Assembly (NCBI GenBank): GCA_050954885.1
Contig: JBPBPI010000059.1
Location: 1 to 47,292 of the forward strand
Direction of reading: 5' to 3'
Length of the DNA stretch: 47,292 nt
From: JBPBPI01 sp050954885
GTDB taxonomy: Bacteria > Pseudomonadota > Alphaproteobacteria > Caedimonadales > Caedimonadaceae
Below are positions 1 to 8,518 of the stretch, piece after piece. The position numbers were made by a program, and so were the translations under genes. Below the pieces are notes generated by a model. It saw only the letters and a list, made by a program, of their open reading frames with translations, was not told where the DNA came from and searched no databases. The first letter of the stretch is position 1. Every line of letters begins with the position of its first letter.

Positions 1-81
1 CACTTATTTGCAGGGCTGGTCAATTACCAACTCAGACAAGACAAACCTTCCTTACACAACCTCACACAGCTCAATCCTTAA
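1..81 (+). CDS. 3' end of an unidentified upstream gene (partial)
   Basis: Frame 1 is open from the first base to a TAA at 79-81 and encodes 26 residues (begins HLFAGLVNYQ, ends NLTQLNP). It lies 29 bp upstream of the next gene on the same strand, so it is probably the C-terminus of the preceding gene in an operon. The fragment is too short to identify and could be a chance open frame. Confidence 0.4.
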   Translation, partial: HLFAGLVNYQLRQDKPSLHNLTQLNP

Positions 82-110
82 ACACAGTTCGGGTTAATTA
101 AGGATAGAAA

Positions 111-827
111 ATGTCTGATTTTAAAGGAAGATTGGCCTTGATCACGGGGGCCACACGCGGCATCGGTGCCGAGATTGCAAAACGTTACGCGCAAGAAGGC
201 ATTAATTTGATTTTAGTTGGGCGCACCATTGAAGATCTTGAGAAAATTGATGATCAGTTGTCATGTTATAATATTAGTGTCACTCTTGTGCCTCTCGACT
301 TGCGGCAAACCTTGGGCATTGATGAAATGGCACATTCTATAGCCAGTCGCTTTGGTCATTTAGACATTTTGGTGGGCAATGCCGGTATTTTAGGCAAGCT
401 TATGCCGTTGACGCATTTGCCATCTTCTATTTGGGACGAGGTTTGGCAAGTCAATTTCTTTGCCAATTGGCATCTATTGAAAGCTTTTGAACCTCTACTC
501 AAAAAATCAACTGCGGGACGTGCCATTTTTCTAACCTCGGGTGTAGCTCAAGGCGTTTATCCTTTCTGGGGATCTTATAGTCTATCGAAAAAAGCTTTGG
601 AAGAGATGGTCTATTTATACGCGGCCGAAAATGCTTATGAAGACGCAATTAAAGTGAATTTGATTGATCCTGGACGAATTCGTACCGCCATGCGCGCTCA
701 AGCTATGCCGGGAGAAGATCCATTATCTGTGCCGCATCCTTCAGAAATTACTGAAATTTTTATAGAGTTAGCCTCTTGTCATCTGAAGGTGTCAGGACAA
801 AGATTTGAGGCACAAATTAATAAATAA
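111..827 (+). CDS. Short-chain dehydrogenase/reductase (SDR family)
   Basis: A 238-residue cytoplasmic NAD(P)-dependent oxidoreductase of the classical SDR family. The Rossmann cofactor motif TGATRGIG is at residues 13-20, the NAG structural motif at 90-92, and the catalytic triad is Ser143, Tyr156 and Lys160 in SYSLSK. Length is typical of single-domain SDRs. The ATG at 111 is preceded by AAGGATAG, a good ribosome binding site. The C-terminus converges on the minus-strand MFS gene with only 6 bp between stop codons. The substrate cannot be deduced from sequence; fatty acid, sugar or steroid-like substrates are all possible in this family. Confidence 0.9.
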   Translation: MSDFKGRLALITGATRGIGAEIAKRYAQEGINLILVGRTIEDLEKIDDQLSCYNISVTLVPLDLRQTLGIDEMAHSIASRFGHLDILVGNAGILGKLMPLTHLPSSIWDEVWQVNFFANWHLLKAFEPLLKKSTAGRAIFLTSGVAQGVYPFWGSYSLSKKALEEMVYLYAAENAYEDAIKVNLIDPGRIRTAMRAQAMPGEDPLSVPHPSEITEIFIELASCHLKVSGQRFEAQINK

Positions 828-833
828 CATAGA

Positions 834-2108
834 TTATTTGTCATCAAAAAATGTCATTTTCTGGCGATATTGTGACAGAAAAATTAACAAAAACAATCCC
901 ATAATAAAAACACAACATACTGGAAACAATGGCACTGTCATTGTTTGAGAAGGAGAGGTGTCATAAAGATATGTATTATATTTTGGAAGATAAGTTTTAA
1001 ACAGATGCCACAATGCATTTGCAGATACAACCAAGAAAGTTACAGCTGTATATCTTTGTGAAACAGGAAACAAACGTATGACAAAATAAGAAATTGTACC
1101 AAGTAAACTTCCTATTATTATATATAAGACGACAAAATTCACAATTATTATTGTCCAAATCTCGATGGATATTAAATAATAGAGAGGAAAAATACATAAA
1201 AGACTGAATATAATAATAGAATTAAGAACAAAATGAAGACCTTTTCGATCACATGCGAAACCTGCTGCAACACAACATATCAAAGTCCCAAAAGCACTTA
1301 GCGATGCAAAAATTATTGTCGAAGACATATCAAGATTCTTCCAAAGAAGAAATTTACTTATGTAAGGTTTTTGAAAATAAGTTATTGAAGCTTCAAAACC
1401 AACACAAAGTACGATCGCAATAATACTATATTTTCGTGTTTGCCATATTTTCAAAAGAGAGAATGATGCTTTATTGTGCTTTTCTTTTAAAAAAGTGGCT
1501 GTGTCAGGAATATAGTATTGAATATAAAATCCAATAAAACCCAGAAAAGCCCCGACAAAATAACACAGACGCCATTGTCCTTCGGATACTGGTGATGAAA
1601 GAAAATAAAGTCCAACCAAATAACTTAGCAAAGTTCCTATTCCGTAAGATGTCATCAGGCAGGCATTGATAAATCCGGGTTTATAGTTTTTAAAATGTTC
1701 TAAAACAAAAACATTGCTTCCTGATTGTCCGCCCCAACAGAAACCTTGAAACCCCCGTAATAAAGTAAGCAAGATAGGCGCAAGTACTAAGATTGAATGA
1801 CTGTTGGGAAGTATACTTAAAAAAAGCATAGAGGCTGACATGCCAAAAATACTGATAAGAAGTGCTGGTTTACGTCCATAAGTATCGCCAATGTAACCAA
1901 AAAATAGAGCCCCCAGAGGACACATAATCCAATTTGTGAAAAAGGCTAAATTTATTACAATGTAAAACCAAAAAGAATTATTTACATCAAAATAAGGATG
2001 CATATAAACCAGCAAAGAGGCTGTGATAAAAAAGTTATAACTTGACACCATATTGGCCAAATAAACTGAGATAAAAACAGATTTTTTAGACGATTGAGTC
2101 AAGTTCAT
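834..2108 (-). CDS. MFS transporter, proline/betaine (ProP/MHS) type
   Basis: A 424-residue inner-membrane secondary transporter with about 12 hydrophobic helices. The family signature RPLGxxFGxxGDxxGRKxAL appears here as CPLGALFFGYIGDTYGRK between helices 2 and 3, and a second typical patch is LLRGFQGFCWGGQSG. I place the start at the ATG at 2108 (MNLTQSSKKS) because AGGAA lies just upstream and the initial codons of the longer frame overlap the preceding gene. It sits 16 bp downstream of the transglutaminase-like gene and probably shares its transcript. Members move osmolytes, amino acids or organic acids with protons; the substrate here is unknown. It is one of four such paralogues in the window. 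Confidence 0.88.
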   Translation of the reverse strand: MNLTQSSKKSVFISVYLANMVSSYNFFITASLLVYMHPYFDVNNSFWFYIVINLAFFTNWIMCPLGALFFGYIGDTYGRKPALLISIFGMSASMLFLSILPNSHSILVLAPILLTLLRGFQGFCWGGQSGSNVFVLEHFKNYKPGFINACLMTSYGIGTLLSYLVGLYFLSSPVSEGQWRLCYFVGAFLGFIGFYIQYYIPDTATFLKEKHNKASFSLLKIWQTRKYSIIAIVLCVGFEASITYFQKPYISKFLLWKNLDMSSTIIFASLSAFGTLICCVAAGFACDRKGLHFVLNSIIIFSLLCIFPLYYLISIEIWTIIIVNFVVLYIIIGSLLGTISYFVIRLFPVSQRYTAVTFLVVSANALWHLFKTYLPKYNTYLYDTSPSQTMTVPLFPVCCVFIMGLFLLIFLSQYRQKMTFFDDK

Positions 2109-2124
2109 TATTATTCCTATAAAA

Positions 2125-4089
2125 TTATTTTTGTACCTTCGTTTTTTGAGAAAATACCAATAAAGTGTTGCCAAAATATTTTCTAATGTCTTGCTTTATT
2201 TTTTTAAATTCAGGCGATCTAATTTCTTCTGGTGTAATAAAAGATTTCAATAAAACAATTTTTTCGGCAACACGAATACCATTGGATTCAGGCTCACAAG
2301 CTCGACTTGCCTCAAACCAAGGACACTTAAGATCACATTCTAATGTTTTAAGATTATCGCCTTCACAATTTTCCAAAAAACGCGATTGCGTGAGTGTTGC
2401 TGGAAAATTTAGGAAACTAATTCCTTCTTGATGAATTGATGTGTTTAAAAAGGGAAGGGGCCACATGGATGCGAGTGAAAAGCTGTGTCCTTCATTTGAA
2501 AAAGGACTGTCGTCATTTTGTTCATAATCAAATTCAATGGTGACAGGTTTAACATTTCTGGATTTGAGTTCATCTCTTTTAATAGTATATTTCTCAACAT
2601 CATTGTTTTGGCTTAATTCTTGTATCAAAATATGTTCAATATTTTCTTTTGATGTACTGAAATTAAGAGTTGTATAATCTTGCGCTTTTTGACCCTCTAC
2701 TATTAATTTCCCTCTTCGGTGCAACATATTTTTTTGTTTATCAAAAGTGATGATCTCTTCACGAAATATTTTTGAATCTTCTGGATTTACAGGAGGTGTT
2801 TTTTCAAGGGTCGCATCGCCTGTTTTCAACACCAAAACGTTCCGATCACTGATATCTTCAAAAATGTGACCTGCCATCGATACTTCATTGGTAGGATCAA
2901 TCCAATAAACTTTACCAGATGGTGTGATGATTTTAACAATTGCATGATTAAAGATACCCAAACTTGGCAAGGTTATAATAGAATCTTTATAAATATTTGA
3001 ACGATGAATCAAGCAAACATAAGCTTCATACCCCAGCAATCTTAATATTTTAGTGGTGAGCGCGGAAGAATCTTTACAATCCCCCACTTCTTTAAAGGCA
3101 ACGTCATCAAAAGATTGAGGCACAATGCGACCTTTGATCGTGCGCAGGTCGCTCATATAACGAATTGAGTTCATGAGCCCTGACGTAACCGTGTTGATTT
3201 GTTCAATCTCATTAGTTTTGTCTTTAGCCTCTTTTAAAATGGTCTCAAATTTAGCAGGAAGCGGTTTGTTAAGGATAGCATCATATTGACCGGCCATTTG
3301 CTCGCCTAGAACTTTATAATCCGGATGAGTCGACACCTGAAAGAAAATACTTTTTTGCTCGTCCTGAATACTATTTTGAGGTTCATTAATTAAAAATCTT
3401 ATGATGGGTTTGTTTTGTGTCACAATTAAGGTTTGAAGCCCTTTATCCTGAGATTCTTTGATAGAAAGATTGTTCTCAAGATCATGCACCTTTGTTTTGA
3501 AAGGTAACTTTGATCGTATCATTATCGTTGATCTATTCCAAATTCCCCCTTGACCATAGTTAGAAGAAGTTGAAAAATATTGCGGCAAAGGGGGCTGTGA
3601 CGTTGTTTTTTTAAGTTTTAAATAGACCCAAGAATTAACCGTGACATTGGGATAAGATAAAGTGATAAGATTATTGTGATCAAAACTTAAATTTTGGCTT
3701 GCAACTGGGCGATCTTCCTTCATTGTTGGATCAAGATCTTGGGTGGTTATTTTAAGATCTTTGAAAGAACGACCTTGAGACAACAAATTAATTTTTTCTG
3801 GGTTTAAATCAAAAACTGTTTTGGCTTCTAAAACGTCTAATTTTTCATTGGTACTATTGTAAAAAAGATTTTGGATTCCATATGATTTTCGACCTTCTTC
3901 ATTCAATATCTTAATTAAAATTTCATCGGTTTGTTCAATTTGTCCCGTCTCGTTAACTGAAATGTCTTGATTAAAATATTCAATGATAATGGGTGCATCA
4001 CCTTCAGATCCCCAACGGGCAAAAGTGAGATGGGTGTTATAAGAAATTATGAAAAAAAGAAAGATAAAAAAACGAAATTTTGTAGACAC
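2125..4089 (-). CDS. Secreted DUF3857 / transglutaminase-like protein
   Basis: A 654-residue protein with an N-terminal signal peptide (hydrophobic stretch FFIFLFFIISY, then a likely cleavage before RWGSEGD). An N-terminal beta-rich region resembles DUF3857. A transglutaminase-like core has Cys in GDCKDSSAL (near residue 340), His in FNHAIVKI and Asp in YWIDPTNEV, the Cys-His-Asp triad of that superfamily. Bacterial members are usually periplasmic or outer-membrane-exposed and act as proteases or cross-linkers, so activity here is inferred. Translation appears to begin at a GTG at 4089. It is first in a two-gene minus-strand unit with the MFS gene. Confidence 0.8.
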   Translation of the reverse strand: MSTKFRFFIFLFFIISYNTHLTFARWGSEGDAPIIIEYFNQDISVNETGQIEQTDEILIKILNEEGRKSYGIQNLFYNSTNEKLDVLEAKTVFDLNPEKINLLSQGRSFKDLKITTQDLDPTMKEDRPVASQNLSFDHNNLITLSYPNVTVNSWVYLKLKKTTSQPPLPQYFSTSSNYGQGGIWNRSTIMIRSKLPFKTKVHDLENNLSIKESQDKGLQTLIVTQNKPIIRFLINEPQNSIQDEQKSIFFQVSTHPDYKVLGEQMAGQYDAILNKPLPAKFETILKEAKDKTNEIEQINTVTSGLMNSIRYMSDLRTIKGRIVPQSFDDVAFKEVGDCKDSSALTTKILRLLGYEAYVCLIHRSNIYKDSIITLPSLGIFNHAIVKIITPSGKVYWIDPTNEVSMAGHIFEDISDRNVLVLKTGDATLEKTPPVNPEDSKIFREEIITFDKQKNMLHRRGKLIVEGQKAQDYTTLNFSTSKENIEHILIQELSQNNDVEKYTIKRDELKSRNVKPVTIEFDYEQNDDSPFSNEGHSFSLASMWPLPFLNTSIHQEGISFLNFPATLTQSRFLENCEGDNLKTLECDLKCPWFEASRACEPESNGIRVAEKIVLLKSFITPEEIRSPEFKKIKQDIRKYFGNTLLVFSQKTKVQK

Positions 4090-4284
4090 TTGATGATCCG
4101 ATATAAAAAATTAGAAAAGTTCTATACTGTATGACATTAAACATAATTTTTTCAAATAAAAGTTTTTATAAAATAAAAAATAATTACGATGTTTTCTATT
4201 TTTTAAGATTGTTAAGTTTGCAAGATTTTTGTAGGGTTAATTCTCAAGATAAAAATAAAATTAAAACAACATTTTGGGCCTTAA

Positions 4285-7200
4285 ATGAAAAAAATTCTGC
4301 TTGGTTTTATAAGCTTCATCGTTTTATTAGGTGCTATGGCAATCGTTGTGCCTTTTTTAATTAATGTGAATGACTATAAGCCTCAAATTTTGGCCAAAGC
4401 CAGAGAAGCCTTGGGCCGTGATCTTAAAATTGATGGCAACATGCAATTGCGTCTTTTGCCCCAAGTTAGAATAACCCTTGAAAATATTCAATTGGCCAAT
4501 GCCAAGGGTGGATCTGAGCCCACAATGGCGTCCATTGAAAAAATTCATTTAAAACTCGCTTTTTGGCCATTGCTGAAGAAAAAAATTAACATTCAAAAAA
4601 TTGAACTTGTGAAACCGACCGTTTTTCTAGAACATCTGAGCAATGGTCAAGGCAATTGGGAATTTAATTCCACAACAACAAATTCTGCGTCCTTGCAAAA
4701 TGTTTCGACATCACTGGATGTAAAAGAAGGGCCTGCTTCTAAAGATTTTGATATCAATGTTCAATCTCTCAAAATTACCGACGGTGTCTTTCAATACAAA
4801 GATGGTAAAATTGTTCATAAAATTCATCATATTATAAGTGAGATCAGTTTGGATTCACGAGAAGGTCTTGCCCATGCTAAAGGTGAATTAAGCTATGGCG
4901 ATCAACCGTTAAATTTTGATGTCAATTTAGGAAAATTTCAAGAAAATCAACCATTAGTTGCAAAGTTTAACAGCGGCAGTTGTGTGCTTGATATAGACGG
5001 TACACTTCAAAAAACTAATTTTGTGGGTCATTTGAAAACAGACATTGATTTTATTGAACTTGAAAAAATATCTGGCCTTAAAATAGCTTTACCTTCAACC
5101 CTTGGCCCCAAAGTTGTCATAACCAGTGATGTGACAACCACGGGAAAAAGTGTTAAATTAGATCAACTAAAAATTAAAGCAGATCAACTTGATGCTCAAG
5201 GATCGTTTAATATTGATTACGATCCTGAGGTTAAAATTGAAGGAACACTTGAGAATTTACCGGGCAAAAGTCGTCTTATGATCACGTCTCATCAAACCAC
5301 CCAAGAAAGAGGCGGAAGTCTTGAAATTCAAGTGGATCAGATGAAACAACTTTTAGAATTTTTGCAACAAAATACCAAGTCAATTCCTAAAGAATTACTA
5401 GAAAAATCTACCCTTAAAGCGAATTATAAGATCACACCGACTTCAATTCAAATTCATAATCTTAATTTAAATCTTCATTTGACCACGCTGACAGGTGATG
5501 TTGCCTTTGGTATCAATGCGCCCAAACCATCGTTGATGATAGATTTAAAAACAGAAAATATTCTGCCAATCATGATTTTGGCGGGAACACCGGCCAAGTC
5601 AAATCAAAAAATGCCAGGTACGCTTAAAGGGACAATAGAAGGTGATGTACAATCTTTTACGTTTGATACGCAAAGCCAATTGGGGCGTACGTCTATTTTG
5701 GCTCAAGGCAATGGCCGTCAAATTGACAAGCAATTACAAATAGCCAGCAGTCTTCATGTCAAATCAGCTTCTTTTGTCAATCTTTTACAACAGTTTGGCA
5801 TTGAAATTCCAGATATGTTCAATCAAACAACCATTGATGGTGACATTGCACAAAAGGGTGCAGAAATACAGTTGAATACAAGTGTCCAAACAGGCGAACT
5901 TATTTTCCAAACAAAAGGTGCGGTGATCAATAATCCACAAAGTCCGCAATTTAATTTAACTATTTCAGCCAGTCATCCAAATTTAAGACAATTATTGGGC
6001 CGTTTGGGTGCGTCAACCACAGCTCCTGCTGGAAATTTTTCATTGGATGGTCATCTTGAGGGCAGCCCAGCTACGACACTCAACTTAAATTCTCTAAAAG
6101 GAAAATTGGGATCTGCCGGATCATTCAAAGGATCAATAGGTTATAAGGGTGCCACGCAAAATAGCAAACCGCATATCAGTACCAATTTATCTTTTCATAA
6201 CATTGATCTAGAAAATTTGTTGGCCTTTACAAATTATGCGGTGATAGTACCTGCTTTTTCAGGTCCCCAAATTATTTTGGCCGCCGCCGTTGCCCACAAA
6301 AAGTCACCTTGGTCGCAGGAAAAATTAGATCTTCAATTTTTAAATTATGTTGATGCAGATATAAAAATTGATGCCACTCAACTTATTAAAGGCGATTTGA
6401 TTTTTGACAATGTTTCTTTAAATGCCGATGTGAATCAAGGTGTTTTAAATGTACATGAAATTAAATCCAATTTTTACGGCGGTGTGTTTGATTTAAAAGG
6501 TCAGACGAATTCTCAAAAAAACAACGCCAGTCATTATCAATTTTCTTTAAAAGGGGCTGAGCTTAAAAACTTATCACCGAAAGAAGGTGCAATTAAAATT
6601 ACCCAAGGCCGTATGGACATTGAGGGAGACCTTCAAACAGCTGGCAATAGTGTTCATCATTTGATTGAAGCATTGCGGGGAAAAATGCCGTTTCACGCTC
6701 AAGATGGTATGATCAGTGGATTTGATCTGCAAGCGGTGACGTCCAATTTAATGAAACAAAATCGTTTGGAAGGTGTCTCTAATCTTTTGCGGACATCTCT
6801 CAAGCAGGGCCAAACACCGTTTTCTGCTTTAGACGGTTATGTTGATATTCAACAGGGTATAGCGCATCTTAAAGATGTAAAGCTGGTGGCACAAGGCGGA
6901 GAAGGATCTGTGCAAGGAACAATTAATCTGCCGGCTTATGAAATGAATGTCGGCGCACAATTTATTTTAACAGATCTGAAAAATATTCCCCCTTTCGGTG
7001 TTCAATTTACAGGGCCCTTGGATGCCCCCGTTCGTACAATTGACAGTACAGGGCTGGAGAAATTCATGATGCAAAATGTTCTAAGCATTGTTAATGATGC
7101 CATGAAGTCGGGCAAGATAAAACCCAAAGATTTGTTAAACTCTTTTCTTGGTAAAAGTAAGTCTGATGCGCCTGCTGATGCCTCTAATCAACCTTCAACG

Positions 7201-7305
7201 CCTGCGGCACCTTCACAAGCACCACAAGCCGATAACCCACCCTTGCAAGATTTGGCTAAAAATCCCGAAAAAGCAATTGAAGGGTTACTGAAAGGATTTT
7301 TGTAA
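4285..7305 (+). CDS. AsmA family inner-membrane protein
   Basis: A 1006-residue protein with one N-terminal membrane anchor (residues 4-27), then a very long, repetitive beta-rich periplasmic region and a Pro/Ala/Ser-rich tail near 955-985. The start is diagnostic of AsmA: NVNDYKPQI, then LGRDLKIDGNMQLRLLPQ and ENIQLANA, plus the C-terminal AsmA module around FHAQDGMISGFDLQAVTS. AsmA-like proteins are thought to bridge inner and outer membranes and help lipid transport. The gene is divergent from the transglutaminase gene across about 195 bp. The ATG at 4285 has only a poor ribosome binding site. Confidence 0.9.
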   Translation: MKKILLGFISFIVLLGAMAIVVPFLINVNDYKPQILAKAREALGRDLKIDGNMQLRLLPQVRITLENIQLANAKGGSEPTMASIEKIHLKLAFWPLLKKKINIQKIELVKPTVFLEHLSNGQGNWEFNSTTTNSASLQNVSTSLDVKEGPASKDFDINVQSLKITDGVFQYKDGKIVHKIHHIISEISLDSREGLAHAKGELSYGDQPLNFDVNLGKFQENQPLVAKFNSGSCVLDIDGTLQKTNFVGHLKTDIDFIELEKISGLKIALPSTLGPKVVITSDVTTTGKSVKLDQLKIKADQLDAQGSFNIDYDPEVKIEGTLENLPGKSRLMITSHQTTQERGGSLEIQVDQMKQLLEFLQQNTKSIPKELLEKSTLKANYKITPTSIQIHNLNLNLHLTTLTGDVAFGINAPKPSLMIDLKTENILPIMILAGTPAKSNQKMPGTLKGTIEGDVQSFTFDTQSQLGRTSILAQGNGRQIDKQLQIASSLHVKSASFVNLLQQFGIEIPDMFNQTTIDGDIAQKGAEIQLNTSVQTGELIFQTKGAVINNPQSPQFNLTISASHPNLRQLLGRLGASTTAPAGNFSLDGHLEGSPATTLNLNSLKGKLGSAGSFKGSIGYKGATQNSKPHISTNLSFHNIDLENLLAFTNYAVIVPAFSGPQIILAAAVAHKKSPWSQEKLDLQFLNYVDADIKIDATQLIKGDLIFDNVSLNADVNQGVLNVHEIKSNFYGGVFDLKGQTNSQKNNASHYQFSLKGAELKNLSPKEGAIKITQGRMDIEGDLQTAGNSVHHLIEALRGKMPFHAQDGMISGFDLQAVTSNLMKQNRLEGVSNLLRTSLKQGQTPFSALDGYVDIQQGIAHLKDVKLVAQGGEGSVQGTINLPAYEMNVGAQFILTDLKNIPPFGVQFTGPLDAPVRTIDSTGLEKFMMQNVLSIVNDAMKSGKIKPKDLLNSFLGKSKSDAPADASNQPSTPAAPSQAPQADNPPLQDLAKNPEKAIEGLLKGFL

Positions 7306-7338
7306 ATCAACGTCGTTTTTAATTCTTAATTTTCTTAA

Positions 7339-7366
7339 TTGCGCTAGAATTGAAAAACAATATAAA
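7339..7366 (+). promoter_or_regulatory. Predicted sigma-70-like promoter of the DUF29 gene
   Basis: TTGCGC at 7339-7344 and TATAAA at 7361-7366 are separated by 16 bp, about 60 bp upstream of the start codon at 7427. The boxes are close to consensus, but chance TATAAA matches are common in this AT-rich DNA. Confidence 0.4.
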
Positions 7367-7426
7367 AATTATTAAAAAGAGAACATATTTTGCCAAGTTA
7401 TTTTTGGTAAGAATTTAGGTAATAAA

Positions 7427-7858
7427 ATGCAACCGAAATATGAAGAAGATTTTTATGGATGGATTATGGCAAATGCTTCTTTGTTAAAAGAAGGTAAATT
7501 TAATGAAATTGATGTCGAGCATATTATCGAGGAGATGCTAATTTTGGGTGTGTCAGAAAAGAGAGAATTATTTAGTCGTTTGTCGCAACTTTTAATGCAT
7601 CTTCTTAAATGGCAATATCAACCAATTTTGAGAAGTCATAGCTGGATGTATTCGATTAAGGTACAAAGAAAACAAATTAAAATTCATTTAAAAGACAATC
7701 CAAGTCTTAAGAGTAAGTGGAATGATATTTTGGTAGATGCTTATGATATCGCAATCTCCGAAGCTGCTAAAGAGACTAGTTTGGACGAAAAAGTTTTTCC
7801 TTTAAAATGTTTTTATAGTTTTGATCAAATAATGGACGACACTTTTTTTCCTGATTAA
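7427..7858 (+). CDS. DUF29 family protein
   Basis: A 143-residue soluble protein matching the DUF29 pattern: YEEDFYGWIMANASLLKEGK at the N-terminus, then IDVEHIIEEM, a central LLMHLLKWQYQP and HSWMYSIKVQRKQI. Family members are short, mostly alpha-helical proteins common in cyanobacteria and alphaproteobacteria, with no settled function. Length is normal. The start ATG is preceded by TAGGTAAT. The gene stands alone between AsmA and hsp20 with its own predicted promoter. Confidence 0.85.
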   Translation: MQPKYEEDFYGWIMANASLLKEGKFNEIDVEHIIEEMLILGVSEKRELFSRLSQLLMHLLKWQYQPILRSHSWMYSIKVQRKQIKIHLKDNPSLKSKWNDILVDAYDIAISEAAKETSLDEKVFPLKCFYSFDQIMDDTFFPD

Positions 7859-7885
7859 ATTTTAAATTATTACTTAGGGCTAAAC

Positions 7886-7913
7886 TTGCTTTTTGCTCAC
7901 GCTTTTGTATACT
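7886..7913 (+). promoter_or_regulatory. Predicted promoter of the hsp20 gene
   Basis: TTGCTT at 7886-7891 and TATACT at 7908-7913 are 16 bp apart. Transcription would start near 7920 and give a leader of about 90 nt before the hsp20 ATG. The -35 element is also preceded by C (CTTG), which a heat-shock sigma factor would like, but the -10 looks housekeeping. No CIRCE element is present. Confidence 0.5.
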
Positions 7914-7940
7914 TAAAACCATAAATCGCCATCTTGGGAT

Positions 7941-8011
7941 TTAACAAACAACCGACGATTGTGATTGTTTGATCTATTAACCTGATTGCTCACAGAGAGG
8001 ATTTGGTCATG
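7941..8011 (+). promoter_or_regulatory. ROSE-like RNA thermometer in the hsp20 leader
   Basis: The leader holds two hairpins. The first pairs CAAACAA (7945-7951) with TTGTTTG (7965-7971). The second carries TTGCT at 7986-7990 just before the ribosome binding site GAGAGG at 7995-8000. ATT-CTC can pair with GAG-GAT across a 5-nt loop, leaving the G of TTGCT bulged and the ribosome binding site buried. ROSE elements, known from alphaproteobacterial small heat-shock genes, have this arrangement: a conserved UYGCU motif opposite the Shine-Dalgarno that melts on heating. Position, gene and motif agree; folding was done by eye. Confidence 0.55.
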
Positions 8012-8485
8012 AGAAGTTATGATTTAACGCCATTATTTCGCTCAAGTATTGGATTTGATCGTTTGATGCAATTGATGGACACACCCACACGTTCTGAAGA
8101 TTCATCTTCCTATCCACCTTATAATATTGAAAAGTTAAACGATGAAGCTTACCGGTTAACTATGGCCGTTGCGGGATTCGATGAAGATATGTTGAACATT
8201 ACGGTTCAAAACAACGTATTATGTATTGCAGGCCGCGCCCATGTTGATGACGAAAATATTCAATATCTTCATCGTGGTATTGCACGTCGTGCCTTTGAGC
8301 GTCAATTTCAATTGGCTGATTACATCAAAGTAGGCGAGGCTAGTCTTGAAAATGGTCTTTTGCGTATCAACCTTGAGCGTGAAATACCAGAGGCCATGAA
8401 ACCCAGAACCATTCGCATCTCTCAAAAAGAAAATGCACAAAAATTAATTGAACATAAAAATAAACCTATAAAGTCTAAAGATTAA
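8009..8485 (+). CDS. Small heat-shock protein, Hsp20/IbpA family
   Basis: A 158-residue cytoplasmic holdase chaperone. The alpha-crystallin domain spans about residues 35-130 (PPYNIEKLNDEAYRLTMAVAGF at its start, then FERQFQLAD and the closing GLLRINLEREIPE). The N-terminus, YDLTPLFRSSIGFDRLMQL, is typical of the IbpA-type class A proteins in alphaproteobacteria. I choose the ATG at 8009 because GAGAGG lies 8 bp upstream; an in-frame TTG at 8003 is too close to that site. Expression is probably heat-controlled through the leader described separately. ctaA follows closely on the same strand. Confidence 0.93.
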   Translation: MRSYDLTPLFRSSIGFDRLMQLMDTPTRSEDSSSYPPYNIEKLNDEAYRLTMAVAGFDEDMLNITVQNNVLCIAGRAHVDDENIQYLHRGIARRAFERQFQLADYIKVGEASLENGLLRINLEREIPEAMKPRTIRISQKENAQKLIEHKNKPIKSKD

Positions 8486-8518
8486 GCATTGGTTATAAAT
8501 AAAAATCAGACATTAATC

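Noticed and set aside
4131..4364. A 77-codon plus-strand frame before the AsmA gene
   Set aside because: It overlaps the well-supported AsmA start in another frame, has no ribosome binding site, and its composition is that of intergenic DNA.
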